64,000 nucleotides of DNA from Amborella trichopoda (lineage: Eukaryota > Streptophyta > Magnoliopsida > Amborellales > Amborellaceae). A program made the position numbers and the translations under genes. Under the pieces are notes generated by a model that ran no database searches, was not told the origin of the DNA, and saw nothing but the letters and a program-made list of their open reading frames with translations. This document shows positions 9,240-21,129 of the stretch, piece by piece (the first letter of the stretch is position 1; every line of letters begins with the position of its first letter). The stretch is from NCBI RefSeq assembly GCF_000471905.2, contig NW_006499677.1, forward strand, positions 713,201 to 777,200. The letters run 5' to 3'.

Positions 9240-11789
9240 TTTTTAGGGGGCGGGACCTCGTTATAATACTGCTGCTACTTGCCTCCAATCTGACGTGTTT
9301 ATGCCTTGGAGAGGTTCAAGGTTTGAGGGGCGGCTTTATCAGTGTCAGTCACGGTGACAGCCGCACTAATCACCGCTTTTTACTGGTTGCCCTAATTGTT
9401 GAATCGAGAATTTCCATTGCCCCGACCGTTTCCTGAGCTAGAGGGCTGCTGGTGAGATCCACCATGGTGCTTGGACAGACCTTCTATGCGAACCACTTTA
9501 GAGATGAGCTCTGACATGGAGGGTGGATTGGAGGCCTCAATATGCAGGGTGATCTCGAGCAGCATATTTCGTATGCAGGTCTGAAATGCTTCTCTTTCAG
9601 TCATGGGAGTGGCATGATAGGTTGCCAACTCTCTTCATCAGGTGAAGAACTTATCAAGTGGCTCATCAGGGTCTTGAGTCAGAGTGAGGAGCTCAATGGT
9701 TTTCACATTTCTTTAGACTTCATAGAAGCGCTGGTAAAACAATTGCTCCATTTCCTATCATGTGTGCACCGAACTTGGAGGTAGCAGAGCATTCCACTAA
9801 AAGGCTGGCCTTTCGAGAGTCTCGACGAACTTATAGAGGAGGAGTCGCCCGTCAATTGTCATCTCTCGACAGGCCGCTTGGAAGTGAGTGGTATGCTGGC
9901 ATGGGGATATAGTACCATTGAACAAGGGGAGCTTCTCTTTTTTATAGTTTGGGAGAAACGACACCTGGTTGATATACGAGGGGTACGGCTTTTGGTAAAG
10001 CAAAGCCCCTAGCATGCTCGGGACTTTATTCTTAAGACTATGGGTCACCATTGCATCTATGTCGGTTTGCAAAACCATGCGGGGAGCAAAGCTATCTTGG
10101 GAGACTAGTTGGGGGAGTTTGCTTGGGAGCTGTGTCTTCTCCAGGCTGGGAGTTGGCCTCATGGTGAGGAGGGGAAGCAGGGGATCTAGAGGCCTCTAGG
10201 CTATCCATCTTTTTTAGAATGGATTGCATCATCACCTCGAACCTATTCATCCGCTCTTCTTAGGCGTCATCCGGCTCATTGATCACCATGACGTTGATCG
10301 TTTCTTTTAGAAGGTCGGAGCCAGATGGAGTCGTGGACTGCAGGGGCTGGCAAGTCGTACGTGGCATGTCGGTCTCTAGGGGCTCAACATGCCCCGACTA
10401 GACTCGAGCCTTGTACGCTGACCATGTGAGGACCGGTTCTTGACGGTCTTAGGACCATGACTTCTTAGCAGCTCGATCTTTTCCTATGATGGTAACCACC
10501 AAGCAATCTTGGCCTTCTTGCTCAGGTTCTGAAATCTGAAGAGGGAAGACGGGATTGTGAGGAAAGAGGTCATCAAGAGTGGTAACTTCAATTGCCTTAG
10601 AAGTCTCTCTAGTTAGGAGCTGCAGGCCTCTTTCTTTTGATCTTGAGACTGCAATAGATTTCAGTCCAGAATCGAACCTTAGACTTGGACTGCCCCGTCT
10701 TTCTTGAGCATGTAAGGTTTGTGTCTATCTGCTGGAGCAAAGTATGTCCCAAGATAGAGGGCAATCCAGGCTGCCACCTTGGAGTCTGTAGGCTTCTTTC
10801 TTCCATCAGGCCTTTGCCCTGAATTCTCTTGTGAGGTTCGAGTGCATGGCTGACCTGGGGTAGCTGACTCAAGATGGTACTCTTAGGGAAAACCTTTGAG
10901 TACCAAGTCTCGGGGTGTTGACTCGGCGAAGGAAGAGCGACAGAAGAAGGAACTGGCTCACTACTCTACCTGAGTTGGGATCGAGGAGGAACTTGTGAAA
11001 TTGGTACGTGTGCACCTTTAGAGTAGTCATCCCGTTGACTTGGGGGTCAGCCCGAGCTCGGTCAGCGGGTTCGACCTTAGGAGGTCGAGACCTATGAGCT
11101 CGTGTCTATGAAGGACTGGATAGGAGCCTATCTCTCAAAGGATGCAACCGTGTGTGCGGACAGGGAGGACAAAGTGGTCGACCCTCGTGTGCTCTAGTTG
11201 GCACAGAATTGGCGTTGTCCTGAGCTGTGGGATGCAGATGCATGGCACGTGCAAGGTTCGGCCCGAGAAGGCCTAGCCTTGAAAGCGAACTCAAGACAGC
11301 ATGAAAGTTGCCCTGAGGTGTGGCATGAGTGGACGGACCATGAGTCTTTAGGTGTGTGTGAGCGGTGGAGGCCCCAGGATCTCCCCCTCGGTGTGTGGAG
11401 TCTCTAGGCATAGAGGTTCAGGGTGATGAAGGAGTATGGGGGGTGGCCTAGCGGCGACCCTCAAGAGCAATGGCAACCTGCTTGCCTTTTACAAAAGCGG
11501 ACAGGGCAGCCTTTCGGTGTACCTTAGCAGTGTGATTGGCAAGGGACTTGTCAGTAGGAGGGTGCGTGCTGTGTGTGGTTGCATGTGTGCCACCAATACA
11601 AAGGGCCTTGGTGGAGGGTCCACCAAGGGTAGGAAATAGGGAGTTACAAACTTTCAAGTCCCTTCTCGCACCAATCCCGGAGAGAACGGACTATGAGTCT
11701 TGAGAAGCTCGCTACCCTGGGACGATCACAAGTGCGGGGATGAGAAAATCCCCAACTCGGATGAACGGGTTGAATAACTCAGATGCCAT
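9240..11789 (-). pseudogene. Element A: gag
   Basis: I place the start at an ATG (11789-11787) opening MASELFNPFIRVGDFLIPAL, because B (26247) and C (51292) open with the same residues. A conserved segment at 11657-11448 (CIGGTHATTHSTHPPTDKS) also occurs in C. The capsid-like core lies at about 10162-9400: FAPRMVLQTDIDAMVTHSLK, EMTIDGRLLLYKFVETL, then MATYHATPMTEREAFQTCI and LEITLHIEASNPPSMSELIS. It is linked by proline- and serine-rich sequence. Broken. Confidence 0.8.
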
Positions 11790-12012
11790 GAAATATAGTG
11801 CAGAAATTAAAAGGTGATGTGATCAAGCAAGAGCGAACCCACGAAGGGGTAATAAGTCCCCAGTGGAGTCGTCAAACTGGTCGAATGCCTCAGATCTCGC
11901 CTCCCCCGATCTAGGTGATAGGGTGACACATGTCTCGGGTTTAGAAGGCCCAGAACCTGAGATCGCTCCCTCGAGAACCTTGTTCACAGAACAAGAGTAG
12001 GTGCCCAATTAG
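11790..12012 (-). mobile_element. Element A: leader between LTR and gag
   Basis: Minus-strand words are 'ggagcgatctcaggttctgg', 'acccgagacatgtgtcaccc', and 'gacgactccactggggac' just before 'ttattaccccttcgtggg'. B and C carry the same words in the same order. The primer binding site should adjoin 12013; no tRNA match was recognised. Confidence 0.7.
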
Positions 12013-12759
12013 TGAGAGAGGAATTTTATTCGTGAGGTGGGGACCAACCTCACCTGGGTCTGTAACTTACTCGGGCTGACTCGCATGGGTGCCCTCTTAA
12101 ATCACAATGGAAATCCCCCAGCTGCTTCAGCTGGGTCGAAATCGCCTCCTTTGCCTACAATCTCCTTGTTTTCTACACAACACTATCATGGTTAACTTGC
12201 AATACAAGTGGGCAGAAGGACCCACACTTGTCTTAGGGCAATGCACATTTATATGGCAGAGAAGATAAGAAGTTATGGTGATGAAGAAGAAGGTTTGAAT
12301 AAAGAAAGAAAAGAGAAGAAGACTTGATAAGGGGACGAGACTGGCATGATAGCTGGACCAGTACAGTGAACGACTCGGAGTGGTAGCAAGACGGGCACAG
12401 TAACTCAGACCGGTGGGAGGGCAATACTACTCGAAACCAAGGTAGATATGACTGTCCTAATCTAGTGTGGCAGCAAGACGGGCATGGTACTCAAGATCAG
12501 CATGACGGCAATACTGGTCGACATTCAGACTGCTATGATAGTGCTAGACTGAATCTGTCCTTTAGTCAAGCAAGAATGAGGAGAAAAGAGAACGAAGAGA
12601 AGGCACAAGAGGGCGAAGAGGGAGGGTCTCGACAGCATTATGATCACCACCCACGGTAGTGGAGTAAAAGTGTCGCGGCCCCTGGATGGCGCTGGACACA
12701 GTTGCTCAAGGTGAAAGGGGCAGGCAGTGACCTTCATATGATGTTAGGCATTACTGTTG

Positions 12760-13035
12760 GCAACACGAGAAGGTAGCACATCCCTCTGTGGGCAACGATA
12801 GCTTATTGTGAAGGACACGACGATAGGCATGGGACGCGAGAGAAGCTTGTGGATGACAATAGGCACCAAGCGCAAGAAAGAAGCTCACGAAGGGTGATAA
12901 GCACCTAGGGCATGGAAGAAGCCTGTGGATGGCGATAGGCATTGTCGTGACTCTTTGTGGGCGGCAATAGGCATTATCGCGACCCTTCGCAGACGCCAAT
13001 AAGCCTGCGGACGGCGATGAACAACACCGTTTGCG
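12760..13035 (-). repeat. Diverged tandem modules in LTR A ('gcgatagg' type)
   Basis: Words such as 'gcgataggcattgtcgtgac', 'gcaataggcattatcgcgac' and 'gcgataagcacc' recur at irregular spacing. They correspond to the 38-bp array at 25111-25340 in LTR B, read in the opposite direction. Confidence 0.65.
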
Positions 13036-13412
13036 AACTTCATTGAGAGATAGAGACGAATGAAGAGAGGGGGAAAGAAACTCACACATGGCACTGCCAT
13101 TAGCATGCACGACCTGCGAAACCACAAGAAATGAAAGAAAGAAAGAGGCATGCACTGCACTGCCACTGCCATGCATGGCCTCAGAGAAAAACTCAGGCAA
13201 AGGAAAAGAAAGAGAAGAAGAGAGGAAAGAAGAAAAGAGAGAGAAAGAGATTTACCTTAAGCCCAAGGGTAGAAATAGATTTACCTTAAGCCTAAGGGTA
13301 CAGACCTAAAAGTTTCTCTTTCCTTCCTGTCTCTCTCAAAACTTGACCCAACAATAAAAGAGATGGAAATTTTATTAAGCAATATTCGGTCCATGTACAA
13401 TGATAGTACGTG

Positions 13413-13422
13413 ATATATATAG
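13413..13422 (-). promoter_or_regulatory. TATA box of LTR A
   Basis: Minus-strand 'ctctatatatatcacgtact' lies at the position equivalent to the TATA box of LTR B (24362-24369). A poly(A)-signal-like aataaa follows within about 100 bp, which is the expected U3/R layout. Confidence 0.6.
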
Positions 13423-14760
13423 AGTTTTGCCCAAACATGGGTGGATTGATCAAAATTAAACCTAATTGCTGAAAATTAAGATTTAATTGAATTAAATAAA
13501 ATAAAAAATAGGGTACAAAATGATTGATTTTCCCTTTCCTAACTTTAATTGAATTCCAAAATAGTCCCTATTGCTGCGCTGAACATGCGTGATTTTCATG
13601 GATGATCCGGGGTTACTCTGGTGCTTGTTTGTCTAAAAGATGATTGTTTTCTTGTAGGGCTAGGCATGACGATCGATTGATACCAACTTCGAGACATGGA
13701 TCGTGTTTTTAAGCCATGATCATGGGACTTGAAATTCGTGTGAATCTTGAAAAGTTATGATCCATAGTGCCCTCATTTCTTGATGTTTTTCCATTATTTC
13801 TTTGTTATATTGCACTGAGCATGCCATTACGTTCGCGTGGCAACAACGCAACTCGATTCTGTGCCCAAACGAAGATTTTGCAGTCTTGAGTTTTTGGTCG
13901 AAATCTAGAATTCTGGAGCAAGAATTGGTAGCCATTTCATCTGCTTCATGTAAAAACTTTGATTATTTATCGTGCAAGGGGTTTGGACCAATGATAGTCA
14001 TGGACCTTACGCACGTGATGCCACTAGTTCACGTCGATCGAGTTCGTGAGCTCCGTGATTTGGCTACTGGAGTAAGGCGTGTCGCTGTTGATTTTCTTGC
14101 AACTTTCCTCATGGATCGGCAACTTCTCTCTAGCTTTTCTCCTCGCTCAAGCATCGTCACGAGGCATGCCACTTATCAAAACGCTCGTCTCGACGAGACG
14201 AACACGGTCCAACAAGTTTGAGAGTGATCTGATCTCGTACAAGTGAGATATGAGGGTTACAATTCACTATTTGTGACTGCCCCTTTAATGGAGTTTAGTT
14301 GCAGGGTGGCCGCACAGGAATAGTGTGCGACTCCTTCTGTTTTGATCTTTTACCCATAACTTCTTCCAGGAGTGTTCGTTTAAGCTAAAATTTGACTCTT
14401 TAGGGTTTTCAACCATGTCAAATCTAATGGTGATGGTCCCACGGCCGTTTGATCCTCCGAAAGTAGGGTTCCAGTTATAGGGGTCCATTTCAAGGTGTTG
14501 GAGGTTGATTATGCCGAAACTATTTCTCAATCTACACAGCCTTAGACATGTCGGATTGCGACAAAACTTGGCAAGAGACTTTTAAGAGTCCTAGTAAAGA
14601 TCTTGGCCAGTTTTGGGGCCACTCTGAGGCTATCAAAATTTTCACTGTTTGTCAGGCTTTATTGACCAGCTTCTCCCTTTTATTCCGCATCGGGGACCCA
14701 TGGTGCTGACAAATATCTTCAAATAGGCCCCCTTATAATCTCTAAAGGTTTGAGCTCTTT

Positions 14761-15700
14761 CTACTCTATTGATGGTGTCAAATGTTTAGGACTAATTAAT
14801 TTTGGGCTCTTTGCTTCTCCCTCATCTATAACTAGGTTCATCTCAAAAGGTGACTCAATTAAATCTTCTAAGCTTGGCTCCTCTTCCCATATAGGTGGGC
14901 TGGCAAGAAAGTATAGTGAAGGCGGCCCAAGTTGGCCCCTTAGAACTTTCAAAAGGTCAACTTCATTTGATATTTGAGGCAATAGGTCTCCTTGAAACAC
15001 TTGCTCATTTGCCTCCTCATGAGTTATTATCCTAGAATTAAGGTTTTCCTTATCACCGTGAGTTTGGGAATCCACAGCTTCAGATCCTTGGTTGAGCTTA
15101 TGCTCAAGTTCATCTTGCTCTTGCAAGTCTAATTCATTATCACACACGTGTGAATCATTTATTGTCTTAACTTGGAAGTACGGGTTGAAGGGATCATATG
15201 CCCTAGTGTGACTCTTGAAGATGGGGACTTCTTGTGCTACTTGGCGTGGAATTCCATATGTGATAACCCTTTCTTTTCCCCTTTCTTGGGTTATGGCCTT
15301 GGAGCTAAGAATATCCTTGTTACTTTGACCTTGAGTATCCTTAATCATTAACTCCTGGATGAGGTTATACTCATTTTGTTCTTCATCGACCGGACTTTCC
15401 AATTGATTTTCTCTTGTAATCCAAGGCCATTGTGGATTTTCTTCAGGTATGGGCACAATTTGTGATTCTTCTGAGTTAATCAAGTTGACTTCATAATTCT
15501 TTATCGAGACATCTAGAATTTCGGGTTCTTCTTTGCCATCAACATCCATCTTTCTGGCACTTATCATGTTGTTATCAATGAGATCTTGAACTTTATGTAC
15601 GAAAGCTCAACATTCTTCAGTGCTATGGGCATACTTTTGATTCCAACCGCACTATCGAGATGTATCGCCTCTATGGAAAGGAGGAATCTTGGTTTCTGTC
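14761..15700 (-). pseudogene. Element E: gag C-terminal part with knuckle
   Basis: The 268-aa frame at 15567-14761 is acidic and low in recognisable domains (NYEVNLINSEESQIVPIPEE, then SPPIWEEEPSLEDLIESPF). Just upstream, minus-strand translation around 15690-15600 gives CGWNQKYAHSTEEC and VQDLIDNN. This resembles the knuckle plus 'IQDLIDxG' motif at the end of gypsy gag. Its role would be nucleocapsid binding of RNA. It is cut on its 3' side by element A. Confidence 0.65.
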
Positions 15701-17500
15701 GGTAATTCTATAATCCTTGCCTTAAGAAACTTCTTAATGACATCAGTCATAGGCTCATCAATGGGAGTAAATTCCCTTGGTGTGGAAGTCTGCATTCTCC
15801 ATGTGGTAGAATAAATTTTAGCCTTTTCTTGTGAATGGTTTGCATAAGTGCTTTTTTTTATCATGTTCGCCTCTCTTTCTTGAGAGGACTCTCCACTAGT
15901 CGAGTTATCAAAGACTATGGTCTAATCCTCCTTGGCTCGCTCATATCGCAATATTCTTTCAAACATAACATCAAACGAGTAAGGGACTACTTCCATACTG
16001 AAGAACGTGACATATTCTTGAGTCATATTCTCTAATGCCATGCTTACCTTCGTGGCTTCAGGGAGTGGAGTTTCAATGACTCGTGTAGCGGCCTCTCTTA
16101 ATCTGGTTATAAATAGGGAAGGAGACTTGCCTGACATTTGTTTGGTAAAAGTTAACTCACCAAGGGTGAGTGGTCTTGGCCTTATCGCACGATAGCAAGA
16201 GAAAAATTGCTTGAACATTTCGTCAGGAGTTGCTTGAGGGTTATCTTTCATGAATATTCGGTGCCACATCAAGGGCTCTTCTGATAAGCTATGCAAGAAC
16301 ATGACCTTAAGTTGGTTGGGTAGGTTTCGCAGTGTGTGGACCATCAATAAGTAGGCTTTGATATGTGCCTCAGGATCCTCTTTTCTTGGAAATTTGTTTC
16401 TGAATTGTGGCATCACAAACCCTACTGGTAGATCTTCTAAGTGTCCTAGAATTTCTTATATATAGGCTTTAGTAGTTGAGAAATCCCATATTCCTATTTT
16501 ATTTAAAGAGTCTTGGAGGTATTTCATGTGAAGGAATTGAACCGTTGTTATAATAGTTGTCTGGCTCGGTTGCATGGTCTGTTAAACCTGGCTTTGTGGT
16601 ATGTGGCTTGTATAGACTGGCTGTTGGGACCATGTAGCGGGTTGCCCCAAGGATTGAGCCTAGGGATTTTGTTGAACTTGGCGTGCCGATTGTCTGCTTG
16701 TAGACTCACCCGAGCTGAATTGGGCCAGAGAATACTCATCACTCGGAGGTTGCGCAACTTGGCTACTCAAGGAGGCCTGTAGGTTATGATCACCACTTAA
16801 CTGGAATGGACGACTCAAGCTTCTATGATGACTAGACCTTTGACCTTGGGTGGCTAGGTCTACATGCCCCCTTGATTGGGTGATCTATCCTTAGAGCTAG
16901 GGTATTCGCTTACCCTGGCACTAGACTGAAAGAGTGAAGGAATTCCATCGCTACTGCCAGATGGAGTCTACCCTCGAGGTAGACTTGGGCTCCAGTGATG
17001 ATTAGAATCAAACCTCTGGCTCATAGTGGGTTGGATTGATAGGCTAACAGATCTAGAATTATCCTGATATGAGCCAAAATGTTGGACTTGGCGTATGGCT
17101 TGAGCTTTTGACCTGACTTTCCTGAATTGAGTGCGCTGGATGGTGTATCCTCTATTGAGCAGGTCTTGAAAGTAAGCATGTACCTTATAATTATCTTTAT
17201 ATCAAGTTAGGTCAAAACCCTTACTGGTGATGGGTTGCTTGGGTAGACTTTCCCTAGTTGTATTTGAACCCACTCGCCCACTAACTGGCAGATTGCCAAG
17301 ACTAGAATGTTGGGCTGTTAATTGACCATCGGGGTTCACATAGCTTAGATGGGCTGACTCAGAGATTTGGGACGGGCCTTATTCTTGTTGTGCCGACTGG
17401 ATTTGAGGTTAACCCCTATGTCTAGGAGTATTTCCCTAGCCTAACCCCTTGGCTATTCAGGGTATTACGAACCTTATTAACCTGTTGGCTTGTGACTTCC
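15701..17500 (-). pseudogene. Element E: gag core and upstream Q/P-rich part
   Basis: The frame at 16416-15922 is a Retrotrans_gag-type domain: FPRKEDPEAHIKAYLLMVHT, LKVMFLHSLSEEPLMWHRIF, MFKQFFSCYRAIRPRPLTLG, LTFTKQMSGKSPSLFITRLR. It is followed by a linker frame at 15864-15652 (EFTPIDEPMTDVIKKFLKA). Upstream of 16416 the sequence is glutamine-, serine- and proline-rich in minus-strand frames and has no clear domain. Broken. Confidence 0.75.
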
Positions 17501-17936
17501 AAATGATGGCCCTGAATGCGGCTTGGACAACTAGGTGTGGTTCCGTATGGGTCGAGACTCGGCTCAATGACACGAGTGCTATGGATTTGTGAGGGAGCAC
17601 ATGTAACGGTGTCTCTCAGACTGATTAGGTTCTCTATATCTAGATTGAGCTGGAGCCATAGGGTTGGACCTTGTCCTGCTTTGATCCTGGGTCATCACTC
17701 TTAAACTTAGGGTGAGATCTAGACTCGATGACTTAGGAAAGGCCTAGTCTAACTCTAGGGGTAAAACCCTAACTAAGATCTAGGCTAGGACTAGACCGAA
17801 TGAAACCTGCTAGACTTGATGGGTTTTGGCTTAGACTCTAAACTAGGGTAAACCTAGTCTAGCTCTAGAGGCAACTCTATGCTTGGACTTATGCTAGAAC
17901 CTAGACTAAGATCTAGACTAGATGGGTACGAGTCTC
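17501..17936. other. Leader DNA of element E, no gene seen
   Basis: GC-moderate sequence rich in 'ctagactt', 'ctaggact' and 'gatctaga' words, grading into the 156-bp array. No coding potential is recognised. Confidence 0.6.
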
Positions 17937-18370
17937 GGCTCGGACAAGAGTGGGCCTAGTTTCTGACCTGGGTGTGAACCTGGTTCAGACCTGGACTGAG
18001 CTGGATACGAGGCTGGGATTGGACCAAGAGTCTGAAAATCCAGTCGGGTATGGACCCGAACTGGATCAAGATTGAGTTAGGCACAAGCCCTGCCTCAGAC
18101 AAAAAGGGGGCCTAGGTTTAGACCAAGATGTGAACCTGGCTCGAACCTGGGCTAGGCTGGGTACAAGCCTGGACTTAAACCCAGAGAGTTTTGATAATCA
18201 GACCAGGTGTGGACCCGAACTGAATCAAAGAAGTTAAGCACGAGCTCTAGCTCGGACCAAAAGGAGGGCCTAGATTCGAACCAAGTTGTGAACTTGGTTC
18301 GAACTTGGGCTAAGCTAGGTATAAGCCTGGACTTAAACCCAAAGGGTTAAGCTCGAACCAGAAGTAGATC
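17937..18370. repeat. About three copies of a ~156-bp tandem repeat
   Basis: The phrase 'ctcggac...aa..ggcctag' occurs near 17937, 18092 and 18249, giving a period of 155-157 bp. Units also share 'gtgaacctggttcgaacc' and 'gggtacaagcctgga'. Copies are visibly diverged. It lies in the leader of element E. Confidence 0.75.
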
Positions 18371-19255
18371 CAAACTGAGGTCTAAGATTAATCAACCGTA
18401 ATAAGCAAGCACAACACTCAAAACTTTTGACCTAAATTATGGGTAGGCCCAGTCTAAGTGGGTTTCTAACTATTGAAATGCGGCTAGGCTGAGTAGGTCC
18501 CCATGTAGGTCCTAGCTTCCTGTTATAGGATTTTCACCAGGTCCTATTGCATTTGGAGTTGCTTTGAGGCAAAGGATTATGGAGGGGCACTCACAGTTAA
18601 AGTCACACGAATCCCAACCGCCTCGGCTCTCAATACTAGGATCTCCTCATGCAGTTAGTACAGATTTTGGGAGTTTTCAAAAATATTTGTTGGTTTCCTG
18701 GGCATTCCCGATCCGCTGTGTGCAAGAGTGTGTAAAGAAGCATGCTAGCAAAATAAAGTGGCAAGCAAGCAGACACACAATGCAAGAAAGAAATAAAGCG
18801 AGCAATCGGCACCAATCGTATCAAGCGATGTGTGCTTCGAGGCGAAACTCGCTCAATAGCACAGTAAAGATGGAGGGGTAAGCAACCCCTAAGAAGATAT
18901 TCAGTAAATCAGTGGAACCAGGTACAACCCGTTCCTAATTGAGCACGGCCCCAGTCGAGGGTGACTCGATCAGGGCACAATTAGAGAGAGAGTGTGCAGG
19001 TTACCATAGAATTATTTTTTCTTTTTTGATGAATAGAGAGAAGTGGTAATGTTGAATCACAAGTAATCAAATGAAAAGATATTATTATTATTTTACAATT
19101 TTCTTTTTTTTTTAAAAGACGGAGAGGCTTGAGAGGTGATTTTTTTTTTGTTAAAAGCGAATATTCTCATCTTTCTTTTTTTTAGAAAATGAAGTGGCTT
19201 TAAAAATAAAGCAATTTTTGTAGTAAAAATGATTTAAAAAAAAAAATAATCCTTA
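18347..19255. repeat. Leader direct repeat of element E, copy 1
   Basis: It matches 21130-22035 in the same orientation. Shared words are 'tattgaaattcggctaggct'-like near 18473, 'tcacagttaaagtcacacga' (18590), 'gttttcaaaaatatttgttgg' in part (18675), and 'tgtgtgcaagagtgtgtaaa' (18718). The A/T-rich end also matches ('gagaggctt...'). Two copies of leader DNA in one element point to a tandem duplication or to a nested second insertion. Confidence 0.85.
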
Positions 19256-19839
19256 AAATTTTATTTTATTTTTTGCAAAGAAAATTTTTCTTTTGAAAAT
19301 GAAAAAGGCCTTAAAATTTTTAATATTTTTAAAGCAGCATGGCGATAAAATAAATTTTATTTTTCAAGAAAATAAATTTTAGGATTTTTTATTTTATTTT
19401 ATTTGAAAAATATGGATTTTGAAAAGCTTTTTCTTTTTTTTTTCTAAACAAAGAGGCCTAAAAAAGTGATAAAAAAAAAAAAAATCGGTAAAAGAATTTT
19501 TTTTTTTTGAATCATGGTATTTGTTTTTTTTTTTAATTGAAAAGGTAAAAATACTTTTTAAAGACGATAAAGTCAAGAAAGCTTTAAATTCTGCAGGTAA
19601 GACTTAAAATAAAAGATAAGATCAAAGTGATAATATCAAGTCAAATAAGATCAAGTCTAATCTAGAAAGATAAGAGAAGAGAAAAAAAATTAATCTAATA
19701 TGCAAGATATCGATAAAGCAAAAAAATAAAAAATAAAAGTAAAAAAATCTATCTCTATAGATAAAACAGGAGATAAAATAAAATAAAAAAATTTTGATAG
19801 ACGTTCAAAGTTATTATTAATCAAGAGTTAAAAGACATT
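19256..19839. other. AT-rich DNA, homopolymer runs
   Basis: Runs of A and T and words such as 'aataaaataaaa'. The 60-aa frame here is composition only. No gene is seen. Confidence 0.7.
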
Positions 19840-20290
19840 ACAGAGTTTGAGAACACAGTATCCGGTAAAGCAGAGCCACCTTTCATAAGATAATCTGTCA
19901 CAACATTAGCCTCACGAAAGACATGAACAAACGAACAGGAAAAGGACCTAGATAGGTCCCAAATCTACAGAATAATCGAGCGATACTCCCACGGTGGTCT
20001 TTGGATCCTATTACACCAATTGATAGCATTAAGTGAATCCCCTTCAAACTCCCACGGTGGTCTTTGGATCCTATTACACCAATTGATAACATTAAGTGAA
20101 TCCCCTTCAACTACACAGTAAAAACCCACCATGTTATACATAAAAAACTTCAGACCATTGAAAAGTACCATCACGAGATAAAATAATTTAAAATCTAATC
20201 TATTTAGAGGTAAAAAGAAAGCAAAAGTAAAATCTAATATATATGAATGCAATTCTAATGTAGAGAAGGCTATCAAAATAGAGATGAAAA
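19840..20290 (-). pseudogene. LINE RNase H fragment with internal duplication
   Basis: Minus-strand translation shows VVEGDSLNVINWCNRIQRPP, then further on FSCSFVHVFREANVVTDYL. This is the RNase H-like domain at the end of plant LINE ORF2 (EGDSxxVIxW ... HVxREANxxADxLA). A 63-bp segment (19986-20048 and 20049-20111) is tandemly duplicated in frame, so 21 codons ending in WCNRIQRPPWE appear twice. Codons in the expected LPDTVFSNS-like tail follow near 19870-19840. It is a 5'-truncated, dead LINE inside element E. Confidence 0.75.
19986..20111. repeat. 63-bp tandem duplication (two copies)
   Basis: 'ctcccacggtggtctttgga' starts at 19986 and again at 20049. The two copies are almost identical, so this duplication is young compared with the fossil around it. 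Confidence 0.95.
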
Positions 20291-20776
20291 GGAAAGGCTA
20301 ACTATTGAAGACACTTTGTTAACGCCACTGTTTTTATTATTATTATTATTAGAAAAAGGTTAGAGAGGGGAAAGTGTGGCTGATGCAAGCACAGGGAATT
20401 AACGTGCACAGAAAGGAAAAGCATGTTTTATTGAAGAGGGGACAAATAAGACGGGACAAAATAAGATAGGAGACATGAAGCAAAGGTTTATGCAACGAAA
20501 TGACATTATTTTTATTATTATTATTTTTTTTTTGGTTAGAACTGCTCTCGGAGAATGAGGAGGAGGAAAAAAGTGCGGGCCAATGACAATGATCAAAAAG
20601 AAAAAGGAAGTTGCATATGAAACAAAGACCGGACATTTGTACTTCCCCAAAAAAAGGTTTTTCCTAAAAAATCTCTGATGAAAATTGCTTTGATAAGAGA
20701 TTTCAGCAAAAAAATTTNTGAAATACAACTACAAATTGGTGACAAAATCTAGTCGTGGGAGCAAGGCACACAGGGG
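20291..20776. other. Unassigned DNA next to an assembly gap
   Basis: It contains a (tta)n microsatellite near 20333-20351 and another near 20509-20525. Reading frames (20349-20728) show no recognisable domain. Isolated N bases suggest poor assembly. Confidence 0.6.
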
Positions 20777-20906
20777 NNNNNNNNNNNNNNNNNNNNNNNN
20801 NNNNNNNNNNNNNNNNNNNNNNNNNNNNNNNNNNNNNNNNNNNNNNNNNNNNNNNNNNNNNNNNNNNNNNNNNNNNNNNNNNNNNNNNNNNNNNNNNNNN
20901 NNNNNN
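20777..20906. other. Assembly gap (130 N)
   Basis: A run of N. It is flanked by TA-rich microsatellite sequence (20907-21022) and a poly(T) run ending near 21053, which likely explains the gap. Confidence 1.
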
Positions 20907-21053
20907 AGTAATAGTACTTGTATAAGTAGTATACTANAACTAAATACTAGTANACTATACGTATAGTGTACATACTATAGTATATATAGTATATATACTA
21001 GTATATATATATATATATATATATTTTTATTTTTTTTTTTTTTTTTTTTTTTT
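20907..21053. repeat. TA-dinucleotide repeat and poly(T)
   Basis: Runs of 'tatatagtatatatactag' and (ta)n are followed by a T run of over 20 bases. Simple sequence only. Confidence 0.9.
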
Positions 21054-21129
21054 TGGCACGGATCTAGCTCGAAATGCCTCATAGTGGGCACCAAACCATT
21101 TACAGTGCAAATCGGAGAGATCTCCAAAG
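21054..21129 (-). mobile_element. Element E: primer-site region and LTR stub, copy 1
   Basis: Minus strand 'tttggtgcccactatgaggc' (21095-21076) follows 'tttgcactgtaaa', the same words as at 22527-22560 where the LTR ends. Here only about 30 bp of LTR-like sequence remains before leader copy 2 starts. The sites mark two leader starts within 1.5 kb. Confidence 0.65.

Larger units (their letters stand above)
3716..14725 (-). mobile_element. Element A: Ty3/gypsy Tat-type fossil, minus strand
   Basis: In its own direction it reads LTR (14725-12013), leader, gag (from 11789), pol (about 8110-4291) and 3' noncoding DNA. Recognised domains are Gag, several CHHC knuckles, RT, RNase H, a second RNase H of the archaeal-like type, and integrase. 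The pair of RNase H domains places it in the Tat lineage of Ty3/gypsy. No protease was recognised. It is old and broken in many places. A 3' LTR is not seen; its 3' side runs into G1. Element B is a sister copy with the same domain order. Confidence 0.85.
12013..14725 (-). mobile_element. Element A: 5' LTR, about 2.7 kb
   Basis: Read on the minus strand it begins 'tatttgaagatatttgtcag', aligned with TGTTGGAAGATATTTTTTCA of B. It continues with the shared block 'cgttttgataagtggcatgc' and 'accaacttcgagacatgg'-type words. Then come a TATA box (13413-13422), 'aataaaatttcc' 80-90 bp further, an array of 'ggcgataggc' modules, and the ending ctctctca at 12013. Several reading frames inside (for example 13802-14221) are not genes. 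Age cannot be estimated because no partner LTR is visible. Confidence 0.8.

Noticed and set aside
13802-14221. 139-aa plus-strand frame
   Set aside because: It is antisense to LTR A and not kept in the matching part of LTR B.
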